The notes under the pieces are model-generated. The model did no database searches. It saw only the letters and a list, made by a program, of their open reading frames with translations, and was not told the origin of the DNA. A stretch of 64,000 bases of DNA from Mucilaginibacter sp. dw_454 (GTDB lineage: Bacteria > Bacteroidota > Bacteroidia > Sphingobacteriales > Sphingobacteriaceae): contig NZ_JAAVVB010000003.1 of the NCBI RefSeq assembly GCF_018449775.1, positions 124,001-188,000 on the forward strand, in the 5' to 3' direction. Made by a program: the position numbers and the translations under genes. Positions 35,370 through 44,682 of the stretch are shown piece by piece. Each line of letters opens with the position of its first letter. Position 1 is the first letter of the stretch.

Positions 35370-37484
35370 ATGGCTGTAATGGGTTATCTGCGCGACCGGA
35401 TGGGTAAAATTGTCGCAGGTGTGATTGGGCTTTCGCTATTTGCATTTATTGCCACAGAAGCAGTAAAGAGCGGCGGGTCGTTTTTTAAAGGTGATAATAA
35501 CGAAGTGGGTTCTGTAGGGGACGAAAAAATCCCGCTGGATAAGTTTAATGCGAGTGTCGAACAAAATTTGGCACAGTTTAAACAGCAGTCTGGCCAAGGC
35601 CATGTTACTGCTCAAATTACAAGTTATGTGCAGGACAATACCTGGAACCAGTTTGTAAGTAAAGCAATATTTGCCAAAGAAGTTGACAGGCTAGGCATTA
35701 CCGTAGGTGGTAATGAAACGCAGGACATGCTTACCGGCCCAACGCCAAACCAGCGTGTAATGCAGGTATTTACCAATCCGCAAACCGGAAAATTTGACCC
35801 GTCATCAGTAATAAATGCTCAAAATGCTGTGAAAAGCTTGAGAGATGATGATCCGCAGAAAGCAAGATGGGTAGATTTTATTACCGATATTATTGACGCT
35901 AAAAGAGCCGAAAAATACATGGCTTTAATTGCCAATGGTGTTTACGTTAACTCGCTTGATGCTAAAGATAACTACGATGCTAAAAACAGACTGGCTAACT
36001 TTAAATATGCTTTGTTAGAATATGCTTCTATTCCTGATAGCAAGGTGTCTTTAACGGATGCCGATTATAGCAGCTATTATGACGAGCATAAAAATGAATT
36101 TAAAAATCCGCAGGAATTAAGAACTATCGGTTATGTTAGCTTTAACGCTGCGCCATCGAAAGCCGATTCGGCAGTAGTGAAAGATCAGTTAACAAAACTG
36201 CTTCCTGATTTTATCGCTTCAAAAGACGATTCATTGTTTGTGCAGATCAATTCAGAAACAAAAGCGCCGTTAACCTGGCAGCATAAAGGCGAGCTTGATC
36301 CAAGGATTGACAGCTTAATGCTTAAACAAAATCCGGGATTCATCTACGGTCCTTACCTGTCAAACGGTAGCTATAAATTAGCTAAATTGGTTGAAACACG
36401 CATGAGCCCTGACTCTGTAAAAGCCAGACACATACTGATTGCTCCTACCGGAACAGGCGGCATACAGCAGGCCCTTGCAAAAGCAGATTCATTGAAAAAA
36501 ATCATCCAAAGCGGCAAGAGCACGTTTGCAGCTTTAGCACCAATGTTCTCTGTTGATAAAGCATCTGCTGTAAAAGGCGGTGAGCTGGGTACTTTTGGCC
36601 GTGGTGCAATGGTTGCCCCATTTGACAATGCAGTATTTGAAGGTAAAAAAGGCGACCTGAAAATTGTAACCACTCAATTTGGTGTACACCTTATTGAAAT
36701 TGAAGATCAAAAAGGATCGTCAAAAATTGTAAAAGTTGCCACTGTTGATAAACCGTTAACTGCCAGCAGCGCTACACAATCTGTTGCTTACAGTAAAGCT
36801 CAAACTTTCCTGGCATCTGTTAATAAAGACAATTTTGATGCTGAGGCCACTAAAGAGGGTTTTAAAACTCAAAAAGCTGATGACATTACCGGTATTGCTT
36901 CAAGCCTTCCGGGCCTTATTGATGCCCGCGACCTGGTAAGATGGGTGTTTAAAGCTGACAAGGGCGAAGTTGCCGATCAGGTATTCACTGTTGACGATCA
37001 ATATGTTGTTGCACACGTAACTGCAATTAAACCAAAAGGCATTTTATCGCTTGACGTGGTTAAGGATAAAATTAAACCCGAAGTTATCAAGCAGGTAAAA
37101 GGCAAAATGCTGAGCGATAAATTCGCAGCTGCTACTAATGGCTCATCGTCAATTGAGCAAATTGCGCAGAAGGCGGGTGCCAAAGTTACCCCGGTACAGA
37201 ATATAGTGTTTGCTAATCCGGTTATCCCTGGCTCGTCTGCAGAATACAAACCTATCGGTACTGTATTTGGCTTGCCGGTTAACAAAATATCAAAACCAAT
37301 TATTGGTCAGCAAGGTGTTTATGTGCTGGTAGCTAACAGTTTTATAAACCCGGCGCCGCTTACTAATGCTGTAAGAGAGAAAGAACAACTAGCTGGTGCG
37401 CTGTTACAACGCGCCGAAGGGCAGCTGTTTGAAGCCTTGAAAGATAAGGACAATGTAAAAGATAACAGAGCTAAGGTGCTGTAG
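35370..37484 (+). CDS. SurA/PpiD-type peptidylprolyl isomerase
   Basis: The 704-residue protein has an N-terminal anchor KIVAGVIGLSLFAFIATEAV (about 12-31), then a SurA_N-like chaperone domain (about 40-240). A parvulin domain follows at about 345-450, with VKARHILIAP (about 350-359), FSVDKASAVKGGELGTFGRG and FGVHLIEIED. Another parvulin-like part lies further C-terminal. PpiD/SurA proteins help fold secreted and outer-membrane proteins in the periplasm. The single helix and length fit PpiD. It lies downstream of lptC in the envelope-assembly run and ends at a strong terminator. No standard gene symbol is used with confidence. Confidence 0.88.
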   Translation: MAVMGYLRDRMGKIVAGVIGLSLFAFIATEAVKSGGSFFKGDNNEVGSVGDEKIPLDKFNASVEQNLAQFKQQSGQGHVTAQITSYVQDNTWNQFVSKAIFAKEVDRLGITVGGNETQDMLTGPTPNQRVMQVFTNPQTGKFDPSSVINAQNAVKSLRDDDPQKARWVDFITDIIDAKRAEKYMALIANGVYVNSLDAKDNYDAKNRLANFKYALLEYASIPDSKVSLTDADYSSYYDEHKNEFKNPQELRTIGYVSFNAAPSKADSAVVKDQLTKLLPDFIASKDDSLFVQINSETKAPLTWQHKGELDPRIDSLMLKQNPGFIYGPYLSNGSYKLAKLVETRMSPDSVKARHILIAPTGTGGIQQALAKADSLKKIIQSGKSTFAALAPMFSVDKASAVKGGELGTFGRGAMVAPFDNAVFEGKKGDLKIVTTQFGVHLIEIEDQKGSSKIVKVATVDKPLTASSATQSVAYSKAQTFLASVNKDNFDAEATKEGFKTQKADDITGIASSLPGLIDARDLVRWVFKADKGEVADQVFTVDDQYVVAHVTAIKPKGILSLDVVKDKIKPEVIKQVKGKMLSDKFAAATNGSSSIEQIAQKAGAKVTPVQNIVFANPVIPGSSAEYKPIGTVFGLPVNKISKPIIGQQGVYVLVANSFINPAPLTNAVREKEQLAGALLQRAEGQLFEALKDKDNVKDNRAKVL

Positions 37485-37506
37485 TCAATATTTAAAGTAA
37501 TTTTGT

Positions 37507-37550
37507 ATCCGGGATAACGTTTATACTTCGTTATCCCGGATTTTTATTTT
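37507..37550 (+). terminator. Intrinsic terminator after PPIase gene
   Basis: A perfect 13-bp stem (37507-37519 with 37529-37541, core CCGGGATAACG/CGTTATCCCGG) and a 9-nt loop is followed by a T-rich tail. It ends just before the DUF2480 ATG at 37558. Confidence 0.9.
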
Positions 37551-37557
37551 AAGCAAA

Positions 37558-38073
37558 ATGGAGATACAAGAAAATTTTGTGAATAAGGTAGCCCAAAGCG
37601 GGCTGGTAACCTTAGACCCTGCAGATTTTTATACACCCGGCGAACGTGTGGTTTACGATATTAAAGACAACCTTTTTCATGGCCTGATATTGCGCGAGAA
37701 AGAACTGCGCGATTTTGTCAAAGAACATGATTGGGCACAATACCAGGATAAATGCGTAGCGCTTACCTGCACCGCCGACGCAATTGTACCAGCCTGGGCT
37801 TACCTGCTTTTGGCTAATAGGATGGCACCATATGCTAAAGAGGTTGTTTTTGGCGATTTAGAGACGCTGGAAACTGTTTTGTTTACCAAAGAGCTAACTA
37901 AGCTTGATGTAGAGCAATATCGCGACCAAAGGCTGGTAATTAAGGGCTGCGGAGACATAGACGTGCCGGTATCGGCTTATGTAGAGCTGGGGAAAAAATT
38001 GACACCGGTGGTAAAAAGCCTTATGTTTGGTGAGCCTTGCTCAACCGTACCAATTTATAAACGAAAAGACTAA
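37558..38073 (+). CDS. DUF2480 family protein
   Basis: The 171-residue soluble protein matches Bacteroidota DUF2480, with LDPADFYTPGERVVYDIKDNLF (about 19-40), DWAQYQDKCVALTCTADAIVP and VIKGCGDIDVPVSAYVELG (about 130-148). Cysteines sit at conserved spots in the middle (CVALTC) and near the end. The family has no known function; it is found across Bacteroidota as a single copy and often near cysteine desulfurase or Fe-S assembly genes, so a link to metal or sulfur chemistry is possible (from memory, weak). It lies 37 nt before the DUF3108 gene. Confidence 0.82.
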   Translation: MEIQENFVNKVAQSGLVTLDPADFYTPGERVVYDIKDNLFHGLILREKELRDFVKEHDWAQYQDKCVALTCTADAIVPAWAYLLLANRMAPYAKEVVFGDLETLETVLFTKELTKLDVEQYRDQRLVIKGCGDIDVPVSAYVELGKKLTPVVKSLMFGEPCSTVPIYKRKD

Positions 38074-38109
38074 CAATTTGGTTAGATTGCTTTTTGTAAA
38101 AACCTTTAA

Positions 38110-38883
38110 ATGAAGAAGTATTTTTTACTCTTATTGTTGCTGGCTTTATGCTGCACCATGTCTTTTGGCCAGGAACTGAAAGATGTTAACGAAGCCGTGT
38201 TTAAAGCCGGCGAGGAGTTGACGTATAAGTTTAAATATGGAATCTTTACAGGAGCCGAGGGGCACTTAAAGGTTGAGGACGGCGAAGCAATAGACGGCCA
38301 TGCTACCTATCATATTATTGCTGATGGTAATACCGCAGGCAGTTTTGATTTTTTTTATAAGGTGCGCAACCGCTACGAAAGCATTGTCGACCAAAAAACT
38401 TTACTGCCATACTTATATACCGAAACCCGGAAAGAAGGCAGCTGGAAACATACCGACAAAGTAAAATATGACCAGGCCGGCAATAAAATCATAGCCAATA
38501 AAGGGACATTTGCAACTAAAGGGAAGACCTTCGATTTTGTATCGGCCTATTATTTTGCGCGCGGGCTTGATATCTCTAAAATAAAAATAGGCGATAAGTT
38601 TGAGCTGCCCTATTTTTTAGATGACGGAGTTTATACATTGAGTATAACCTACGCGGGCAAAGAAATTGTAAGCAGCGCAATCGGTAAGTTTAATTGTCTT
38701 AAATTTAACCCTACAATTATAGCCGGACGGATCTTTAAAAAAGACAGTAAGCTGTACTTGTGGATAACAGATGATAATAACAGGATACCTGTGAAGGCAA
38801 ACGTCGGATTGATCATTGGTAGTGTAACTATGGATTTAACCGCTGCCAAAGGGCTTAAATATCCGCTTAATCCAATAAAATAA
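38110..38883 (+). CDS. DUF3108 secreted protein
   Basis: The 257-residue protein has a signal peptide (MKKYFLLLLLLALCCTMSFG, cleavage near 21). The mature part starts NEAVFKAGEELTYKFKYGIFTGAEGHLKVED, the family pattern of DUF3108, followed by repeated beta-strands (GNTAGSFDFFYKVRNRYES). It should be periplasmic or at the outer membrane; the lipocalin-like beta structure suggests lipid or glycan binding, unproven. It is followed 5 nt later by DUF3109, forming a three-gene unit DUF2480-DUF3108-DUF3109. Confidence 0.82.
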   Translation: MKKYFLLLLLLALCCTMSFGQELKDVNEAVFKAGEELTYKFKYGIFTGAEGHLKVEDGEAIDGHATYHIIADGNTAGSFDFFYKVRNRYESIVDQKTLLPYLYTETRKEGSWKHTDKVKYDQAGNKIIANKGTFATKGKTFDFVSAYYFARGLDISKIKIGDKFELPYFLDDGVYTLSITYAGKEIVSSAIGKFNCLKFNPTIIAGRIFKKDSKLYLWITDDNNRIPVKANVGLIIGSVTMDLTAAKGLKYPLNPIK

Positions 38884-38888
38884 TTACA

Positions 38889-39464
38889 ATGATAGAGGTT
38901 GGCAGTGTTTTGGTACATGAAGATGTAGTAAGAGAGAACTTTGTGTGCAATTTAACCAAATGCAAGGGCGCTTGCTGTTTAGAGGGCGACTCGGGTGCGC
39001 CTTTGAATCATGATGAGCTGCATATCCTGGATGAGATTTACCCCAAGGTAAAACCCTACATGACCGCCAAAGGTATTGCCGCCGTTGAAGAGGTTGGTAC
39101 CTCAACAACCGATTTTGAAGGCGACTATACTACTCCTTGTGTAGACATGAACAAGGAATGCGCCTATGTGATTTGGGAGGGGGGCATAACCAAATGTGCT
39201 ATTGAAAAAGCGTACGAAGACGGGGTGATAGATTGGAAAAAACCTATCTCTTGCCATTTGTATCCTATCAGGATAACCGCGTACCCGGAGTTTGATGTGT
39301 TGCATTATGATCGATGGAGCATATGCAGCCCGGCATGCAGCTTTGGCGATGAACTTAAAGTGCGCGTTCATGAGTTTTTGAAAGGCCCGCTAACCAGAAA
39401 ATATGGTCAGGAGTGGTATAACGAGTTAGAAGAGGCTGTGTCGGTTTACGATCAGAAGTTTTAA
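38889..39464 (+). CDS. DUF3109 Cys-rich protein (YkgJ-like)
   Basis: The 191-residue protein has a Cys-rich start FVCNLTKCKGACCLEGDSG (about 19-37), later YTTPCVDMNKECAYV, TKCAIEKAY and SCHLYPIR (about 124-131), and CSPACSFG near 143-150. This is DUF3109, a relative of the YkgJ zinc/iron-binding proteins, in which the cysteines probably hold a metal. Function unknown. In Bacteroidota it is commonly linked to DUF2480/DUF3108, as here (5-nt gap to DUF3108). Confidence 0.85.
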   Translation: MIEVGSVLVHEDVVRENFVCNLTKCKGACCLEGDSGAPLNHDELHILDEIYPKVKPYMTAKGIAAVEEVGTSTTDFEGDYTTPCVDMNKECAYVIWEGGITKCAIEKAYEDGVIDWKKPISCHLYPIRITAYPEFDVLHYDRWSICSPACSFGDELKVRVHEFLKGPLTRKYGQEWYNELEEAVSVYDQKF

Positions 39465-39573
39465 ATATTCCAATCTTTTGTAAACAATCTTACGTATTAA
39501 CGCTTAACTTAAATCAATAACTAATTAGTTTTGCAATAAAATTGTATCATTGCAACATACTTAATAAATTTTA

Positions 39574-40710
39574 ATGAAAGTAGCTTTAATCACGGGCATC
39601 ACCGGTCAGGATGGTGCTTACCTCGCAGAATTTTTGCTTAAAAAAGGTTATTACGTACATGGCGTAAAAAGAAGATCGTCGTCGTTTAATACAGACCGTA
39701 TAGATCACTTATACCATGATCCGCATGAACCCAATGTTAAATTTAAATTGCACTACGGCGATTTAACCGACTCGACCAACCTGGCAAGATTGATACAGGA
39801 AATTCAGCCTGACGAAATTTATAACCTGGGTGCCATGTCGCACGTGCAGGTGAGTTTTGAAACACCGGAATATACCGCAAATGCCGATGGCATAGGTACG
39901 CTGCGCATATTAGAAGCAGTAAGGTTGTTAGGACTTACCAAAAAAACCCGTATTTACCAGGCATCTACTTCGGAGTTATATGGTTTGGTACAAGCAGTTC
40001 CGCAAAGCGAAACAACACCGTTTTATCCACGCTCGCCTTACGCGGTTGCTAAATTATATGGCTACTGGATAATTGTTAACTATCGCGAAGCTTATGATAT
40101 CTATGCCTGCAACGGTATATTGTTTAACCATGAGAGCCCTATCCGCGGGGAAACTTTTGTTACCCGTAAAATTACACGTGCAGCTTCAAAAATTGCCCTG
40201 GGCTTGCAGAGCTGTCTTTACTTAGGTAATCTTTCTGCACAACGCGATTGGGGCCATGCTAAAGATTACGTTGAAGCGATGTGGTTGCTGTTGCAACAAG
40301 ATGTAGCCGAAGACTATGTAATTGCTACCGGCGTAACTACAACAGTTAGAGAATTTGTTAAAATGGCTTTTGGCGAATTGGGTATAACACTTGAATTTAG
40401 CGGAAAAGACGAGAACGAACGTGGTGTGGTAATTGATATTGACAAAGACAGAGCTAAAGAGTTAAACTTAGATCCAGACCTGTTGAAGTTAGGACAAACT
40501 GTGGTTAAGGTTGATTCCAAATACTTTAGACCAACAGAAGTTGATCTGTTAATTGGTGATCCAACTAAAGCACAAACACAGTTAAACTGGAAACCTAAAT
40601 ATGATTTAGCCGGCTTGGTTAAGGATATGATGGAATCAGATTTACACTTGGTTAAGAAAGATGATTATTTGAAAAAGGGTGGTTTTAAAACCATGAATTA
40701 TTTCGAATAG
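39574..40710 (+). CDS. gmd: GDP-mannose 4,6-dehydratase
   Basis: The 378-residue extended SDR has the NAD(P)-binding [15 protein letters not shown] (about 7-21), [17 protein letters not shown] (about 29-45), STSELYGLV (about 130-138) with catalytic Ser/Thr-Glu, and [16 protein letters not shown] (about 150-165) with the YxxxK pair. It converts GDP-mannose to GDP-4-keto-6-deoxymannose for GDP-fucose, GDP-rhamnose or GDP-perosamine. The next step enzyme (fcl or rmd) is not in the window. The following gene is a surface RemB/Wzi-like protein. Confidence 0.97.
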   Translation: MKVALITGITGQDGAYLAEFLLKKGYYVHGVKRRSSSFNTDRIDHLYHDPHEPNVKFKLHYGDLTDSTNLARLIQEIQPDEIYNLGAMSHVQVSFETPEYTANADGIGTLRILEAVRLLGLTKKTRIYQASTSELYGLVQAVPQSETTPFYPRSPYAVAKLYGYWIIVNYREAYDIYACNGILFNHESPIRGETFVTRKITRAASKIALGLQSCLYLGNLSAQRDWGHAKDYVEAMWLLLQQDVAEDYVIATGVTTTVREFVKMAFGELGITLEFSGKDENERGVVIDIDKDRAKELNLDPDLLKLGQTVVKVDSKYFRPTEVDLLIGDPTKAQTQLNWKPKYDLAGLVKDMMESDLHLVKKDDYLKKGGFKTMNYFE

Positions 40711-40738
40711 CCGGATATTCGTTACTAAATCTATTTAC

Positions 40739-42358
40739 ATGAAAAAGATCTTAAGCAGTGTAGTATTGCTGTTAATATTTGTTAAGGTTGGTATGGCGCA
40801 AGGTCAATACCAACCTTATTCATATCAGTTCTATCAAAAATTTGACGAAGATCTGTACTCTACCAAAACCCGTATTCATACTTCTTTAAAGCCTTTCATA
40901 ATTGATAGTACATTGCAGCGCAAGTATGATTCATTGATGAATTATGGCGTTGATACCAGCAAGCATCATGGTTGGGTTTACCGTAAACTTTTTAATGAGC
41001 ATTTGTTTGACGTTAAAGAACGAGACTATACCTTCTTTGCTGATTTTATGCCTGATCTGGATATTGGTAAAGACTTTTCGGGCCATAAAAATACCTGGAT
41101 GAATACCCGTGCCTATCAGTTGGGTGGTACTATAGGTAAGAACTTCTATTTCTATTCAAGCGGTTCAGAAAATCAGGCCGTATTTCCTGAGTATTTAACC
41201 ACTTATATCAACCAGGTGGGTATTGTGCCTGGTAAGGCTTATGATCGTAGCTATGGCAAAAACACAAAAGATTGGTCAGACGTAAGCGCCCTGGTATCCT
41301 ACACGCCTGTTAAATATCTTAACGTTACCCTGGGCCATGATAAAACGTTTATAGGTGATGGCTATCGCTCTATGTTGCTATCAGACTTTGCCTCTAATTA
41401 TCCTTTCTTAAAGTTAACGGCTAATTTGGGTAATGTTAGGTACATGGTTATGTGGGCCTATATGACAGATCCTGCATCGCCTGAGCTGAACTACAACAAT
41501 GGCTATAATCGTAAATGGGGTATATTTCATTACCTGGATTGGAACGTGAGTAAACGTGTGTCATTAGGCTTTTTTGATGCGGTTATTGCTGCCGATCGCG
41601 ACTCGGCTACCAATGTACATCGTGGTTTAGATCCTGCTTATTTAAACCCGGTTATATTTTTGCGCCCGATTGAGGCATCAGACGGCTCGCCAGATAATGC
41701 TTTAATAGGTTTTACCGGAAAATATAAAATTACAGATGGCATAACCGCTTATGGCCAATTTGTACTGGATGAATTTAATTCTAAGGATTTCTTTGCAGGA
41801 GAAGGAAGTTTTAGAAATAAATATAGCTGGCAGTTTGGCTTTAAAGGGGCCAATCTGTTTAACGTGAAGAACTTAAATTACCTGGCCGAGTATAACGGTG
41901 CTACGCCATATACTTACTCTGAAACATTAGAAATAAAAAATTACAGCGAAGAAGGCGAGCCGCTTGCGCATCCGTTTGGGGCCAACTTTAAAGAATTGGT
42001 TGGATTGCTAAACTATAGCTATAAGCGGTTTGATTTTAGTGGTGAGATGGATTATGGCCACTATGGGTTGGATATTAATGGCCTTAATTATGGTAAAGAT
42101 ATATTTAAGCTTTATCAAGATCCCGTGCATCAGTTAGGCAATTATATTGGTCAGGGTCTAACTACTAACATGACGTATTTGGAAGGTAAAGTTGCTTATG
42201 TGCTTAATCCGAAATATAATTTACGCATTGAATTAGGTGGCATATATAGGTTAGAAACTAACGATCAGTTTAGGGATAAAACATCTATGATCACTATAGG
42301 CTTACGTAGTTCATTCAAGACACTTTATACCGATTTGGCAAGTTATAGAACTCATTAA
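40739..42358 (+). CDS. RemB/Wzi-like outer-membrane protein
   Basis: The 539-residue protein has a signal peptide (ILSSVVLLLIFVKVGMAQG, cleavage near 21) and a long beta-barrel rich in aromatic-glycine turns such as KNFYFYSSGSENQAVFPEYL, LGHDKTFIGDGYRSMLLSDF and ETNDQFRDKTSMITIGLRSS. It resembles the capsule assembly Wzi family and in particular RemB of gliding Bacteroidota, which helps surface motility and exopolysaccharide handling. It lies 28 nt after gmd, so both may serve a fucose- or rhamnose-containing glycan. A bidirectional terminator follows. Confidence 0.78.
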   Translation: MKKILSSVVLLLIFVKVGMAQGQYQPYSYQFYQKFDEDLYSTKTRIHTSLKPFIIDSTLQRKYDSLMNYGVDTSKHHGWVYRKLFNEHLFDVKERDYTFFADFMPDLDIGKDFSGHKNTWMNTRAYQLGGTIGKNFYFYSSGSENQAVFPEYLTTYINQVGIVPGKAYDRSYGKNTKDWSDVSALVSYTPVKYLNVTLGHDKTFIGDGYRSMLLSDFASNYPFLKLTANLGNVRYMVMWAYMTDPASPELNYNNGYNRKWGIFHYLDWNVSKRVSLGFFDAVIAADRDSATNVHRGLDPAYLNPVIFLRPIEASDGSPDNALIGFTGKYKITDGITAYGQFVLDEFNSKDFFAGEGSFRNKYSWQFGFKGANLFNVKNLNYLAEYNGATPYTYSETLEIKNYSEEGEPLAHPFGANFKELVGLLNYSYKRFDFSGEMDYGHYGLDINGLNYGKDIFKLYQDPVHQLGNYIGQGLTTNMTYLEGKVAYVLNPKYNLRIELGGIYRLETNDQFRDKTSMITIGLRSSFKTLYTDLASYRTH

Positions 42359-42375
42359 TTATAATTAAATAGCTT

Positions 42376-42415
42376 AAAAAGTAAGGCCGCTATTTTAATA
42401 GCGGCCTTACTTTTT
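42376..42415. terminator. Bidirectional terminator between RemB-like gene and dxs
   Basis: A perfect 19-bp stem (42376-42394 with 42397-42415, core GTAAGGCCGCTATT/AATAGCGGCCTTAC) has five A on one end and five T on the other. Confidence 0.92.
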
Positions 42416-42424
42416 AAAAGATAC

Positions 42425-42538
42425 TGTCATTTCGAGCAGCAGCGAGAACTTCTCTCTTGAGCGAAGCGAAAAAATCTATACACATGCAACCCCGTTTACT
42501 TGCCAATGTATAGATCTCTCCTTTCAGTTGAGATGACA
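42425..42538. repeat. Imperfect palindromic intergenic repeat, family B
   Basis: The element starts TGTCATTTCGAGC and ends GAGATGACA, and an inner ATCTATACA / TGTATAGAT pair gives a nested hairpin. It shares the TGTCATT(T/G)CGAG start with the repeats at 44582 and 45444. Confidence 0.6.
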
Positions 42539-42561
42539 AAATGTAATAAATGGTTTACTAT

Positions 42562-44490
42562 TTAGCTTGCTATAGTATGCGTGTTGCTTTTAACTCCAAT
42601 CTCTCGCACTTGCGCCGCAATAGCGCTTGCATCGTAACCGCATTCGGCCCAAAGCTCAGGCTGGTCGCCGTGTTCAATTACCCGGTCTGGAATGCCTAAC
42701 CGAATAACCTGTGCATTGTAATTATGATCGGCCATAAACTCCAATATCGCGCTGCCCATGCCGCCTTCAATACATCCATCCTCAACCGTAATTACTTTAC
42801 CGAATTTTTTGAATACTTCGTGTAGCAACACTTCGTCTAATGGTTTCACAAAGCGCATATCGTAATGAGCAGGATAGTAACCCTCGGTATTTAATTTCTC
42901 AATAGCTTTTACCGCTTGATTACCGGTATGCCCTATGGTTAATATCGCCACATCTTCACCGTCTGTTAATTTACGGCCTTTACCAACCGGAATAGCTTTA
43001 AACGGTCGCTGCCAATCCACCATCACACCGTTTCCACGCGGATAGCGAATCACAAACGGACCCATATCATCCTGTTGAGCTGTATACATCAGGTTACGCA
43101 GCTCTTCCTCATTCATTGGTGCAGATACCGTCATGTTAGGTATACAGCGCATAAAAGCCAGGTCGTACGCACCATGGTGTGTAGGGCCATCGGCACCGGC
43201 AATACCGGCACGGTCAAGGCAAAACACTACGTTTAGTTTTTGTATGGCTACGTCATGAATTACCTGGTCATAGGCCCGTTGCATAAAGCTGGAGTAAATA
43301 TTACAGAATGGTATCAGCCCTTGCGTAGCAAGTCCGGCAGAAAAAGTCACGGCATGCTGCTCGGCAATACCTACGTCAAACGCGCGGTTAGGCATGGCTT
43401 TCATCATCAAATTTAACGAACAGCCCGATGGCATAGCCGGCGTAATACCCATAATCTTAGGGTTGGCTTCTGCCAGTTCTATAATGCTATGGCCAAATAC
43501 ATCCTGGTATTTTGGTGGTTGCGGTTTCTCGTAAGTGGTTTTCTTGATCTCGCCGGTTATCTTGTCAAACAAACCGGGAGCGTGCCATTTGGTTTGGTCC
43601 TTTTCGGCCAGGGCATAGCCTTTACCTTTGGTGGTAATGCAATGCAAAAGCTTTGGTCCGGGTATATCGCGCAAATCGTTCAACACCTTCACCATGTTTT
43701 TTACATCATGCCCGTCAATCGGCCCAAAATATCTGAATTTTAAAGCTTCAAAGAAGTTACTGCGTTTAAGAAGCGTGCCTTTAATGCTTTTCTCGATCTT
43801 CTGCACCATGTTATACGCATCAGGGCCTATAGACGAGATCTTGGCCAGTACACTGGCGATATCGTCTCTGAAACGGTTATATGGTTTTGATGTAGTTATA
43901 GAGGTAAGGTAATCCTTCAAGGCGCCCACGTTAGGGTCGATAGCCATGTTGTTATCATTCAGGATCACCAGCAAATTTGAATTTTCAATACCGGCATGGT
44001 TCAAAGCTTCGAAAGCCATACCCGCGGTCATCGCGCCATCGCCAATAACAGCAACATGCTGGCGGTCGGTCTCGCCTTTGTATTGCGATGCTACGGCCAT
44101 ACCCAAGGCTGCCGAAATAGAAGTAGAGGAGTGCCCGACACCAAAGGTATCGTATTCGCTTTCAGAACGCTTAGGGAACCCGCTGATGCCGCCATATATG
44201 CGATTCGTATCGAACACATCGCGACGGCCGGTTAGTATTTTATGGCCGTAAGCCTGGTGGCCCACATCCCACACTAACTGATCGTAAGGGGTGTTTAAAA
44301 CATAATGCAGGGCAACGGTAAGCTCAACCACACCCAGGCTGGCGGCAAAATGCCCGCCATTTACCGAAACTATGTCAATAATATATTGACGCAACTCCTG
44401 GCAAACCTGTTCCAGTTGATCTTCACTAAGCTTCTTTAAATCAGAGGGATAGTTTATATGTTCTAATAAGTCACCGGCCTTTACCTGCAT
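42562..44490 (-). CDS. dxs: 1-deoxy-D-xylulose-5-phosphate synthase
   Basis: The 642-residue protein has normal DXS length. The thiamine-diphosphate site is [18 protein letters not shown] (about 149-166) with the NDNNMAI partner (about 177-183). [17 protein letters not shown] (about 372-388) is the transketolase-like domain with catalytic Glu, and [15 protein letters not shown] (about 425-439) is also present. It makes DXP from pyruvate and glyceraldehyde-3-phosphate, the first step of the MEP isoprenoid route that supplies undecaprenol and menaquinone. It starts at ATG 44488-44490 and seems to be a single gene between repeats. Confidence 0.97.
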   Translation of the reverse strand: MQVKAGDLLEHINYPSDLKKLSEDQLEQVCQELRQYIIDIVSVNGGHFAASLGVVELTVALHYVLNTPYDQLVWDVGHQAYGHKILTGRRDVFDTNRIYGGISGFPKRSESEYDTFGVGHSSTSISAALGMAVASQYKGETDRQHVAVIGDGAMTAGMAFEALNHAGIENSNLLVILNDNNMAIDPNVGALKDYLTSITTSKPYNRFRDDIASVLAKISSIGPDAYNMVQKIEKSIKGTLLKRSNFFEALKFRYFGPIDGHDVKNMVKVLNDLRDIPGPKLLHCITTKGKGYALAEKDQTKWHAPGLFDKITGEIKKTTYEKPQPPKYQDVFGHSIIELAEANPKIMGITPAMPSGCSLNLMMKAMPNRAFDVGIAEQHAVTFSAGLATQGLIPFCNIYSSFMQRAYDQVIHDVAIQKLNVVFCLDRAGIAGADGPTHHGAYDLAFMRCIPNMTVSAPMNEEELRNLMYTAQQDDMGPFVIRYPRGNGVMVDWQRPFKAIPVGKGRKLTDGEDVAILTIGHTGNQAVKAIEKLNTEGYYPAHYDMRFVKPLDEVLLHEVFKKFGKVITVEDGCIEGGMGSAILEFMADHNYNAQVIRLGIPDRVIEHGDQPELWAECGYDASAIAAQVREIGVKSNTHTIAS

Positions 44491-44581
44491 TGATTTTTAT
44501 ACAACTCTATTAACTTACAAAGTAAGTAAGTTTAATTTATAATTTAAGGACATTTAGCGGTAATATTTATTAAAAACAATC

Positions 44582-44656
44582 TGTCATTGCGAGCGAAGCG
44601 TGGCAATCGCACGTTGCAAAGTTCGCGATTGTCACGTCGTGCCTCCTCGCAATAAC
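44582..44656. repeat. Imperfect palindromic intergenic repeat, family B
   Basis: Bases 44582-44610 are nearly identical to 45444-45472 (one mismatch in 29). The second arm from 44625 to 44653 is roughly complementary (GCGATTG with CAATCGC). It lies in the divergent gap between dxs and scpA. Confidence 0.65.
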
Positions 44657-44682
44657 AAAAAAATGTATTTTTACCCGTAAAT

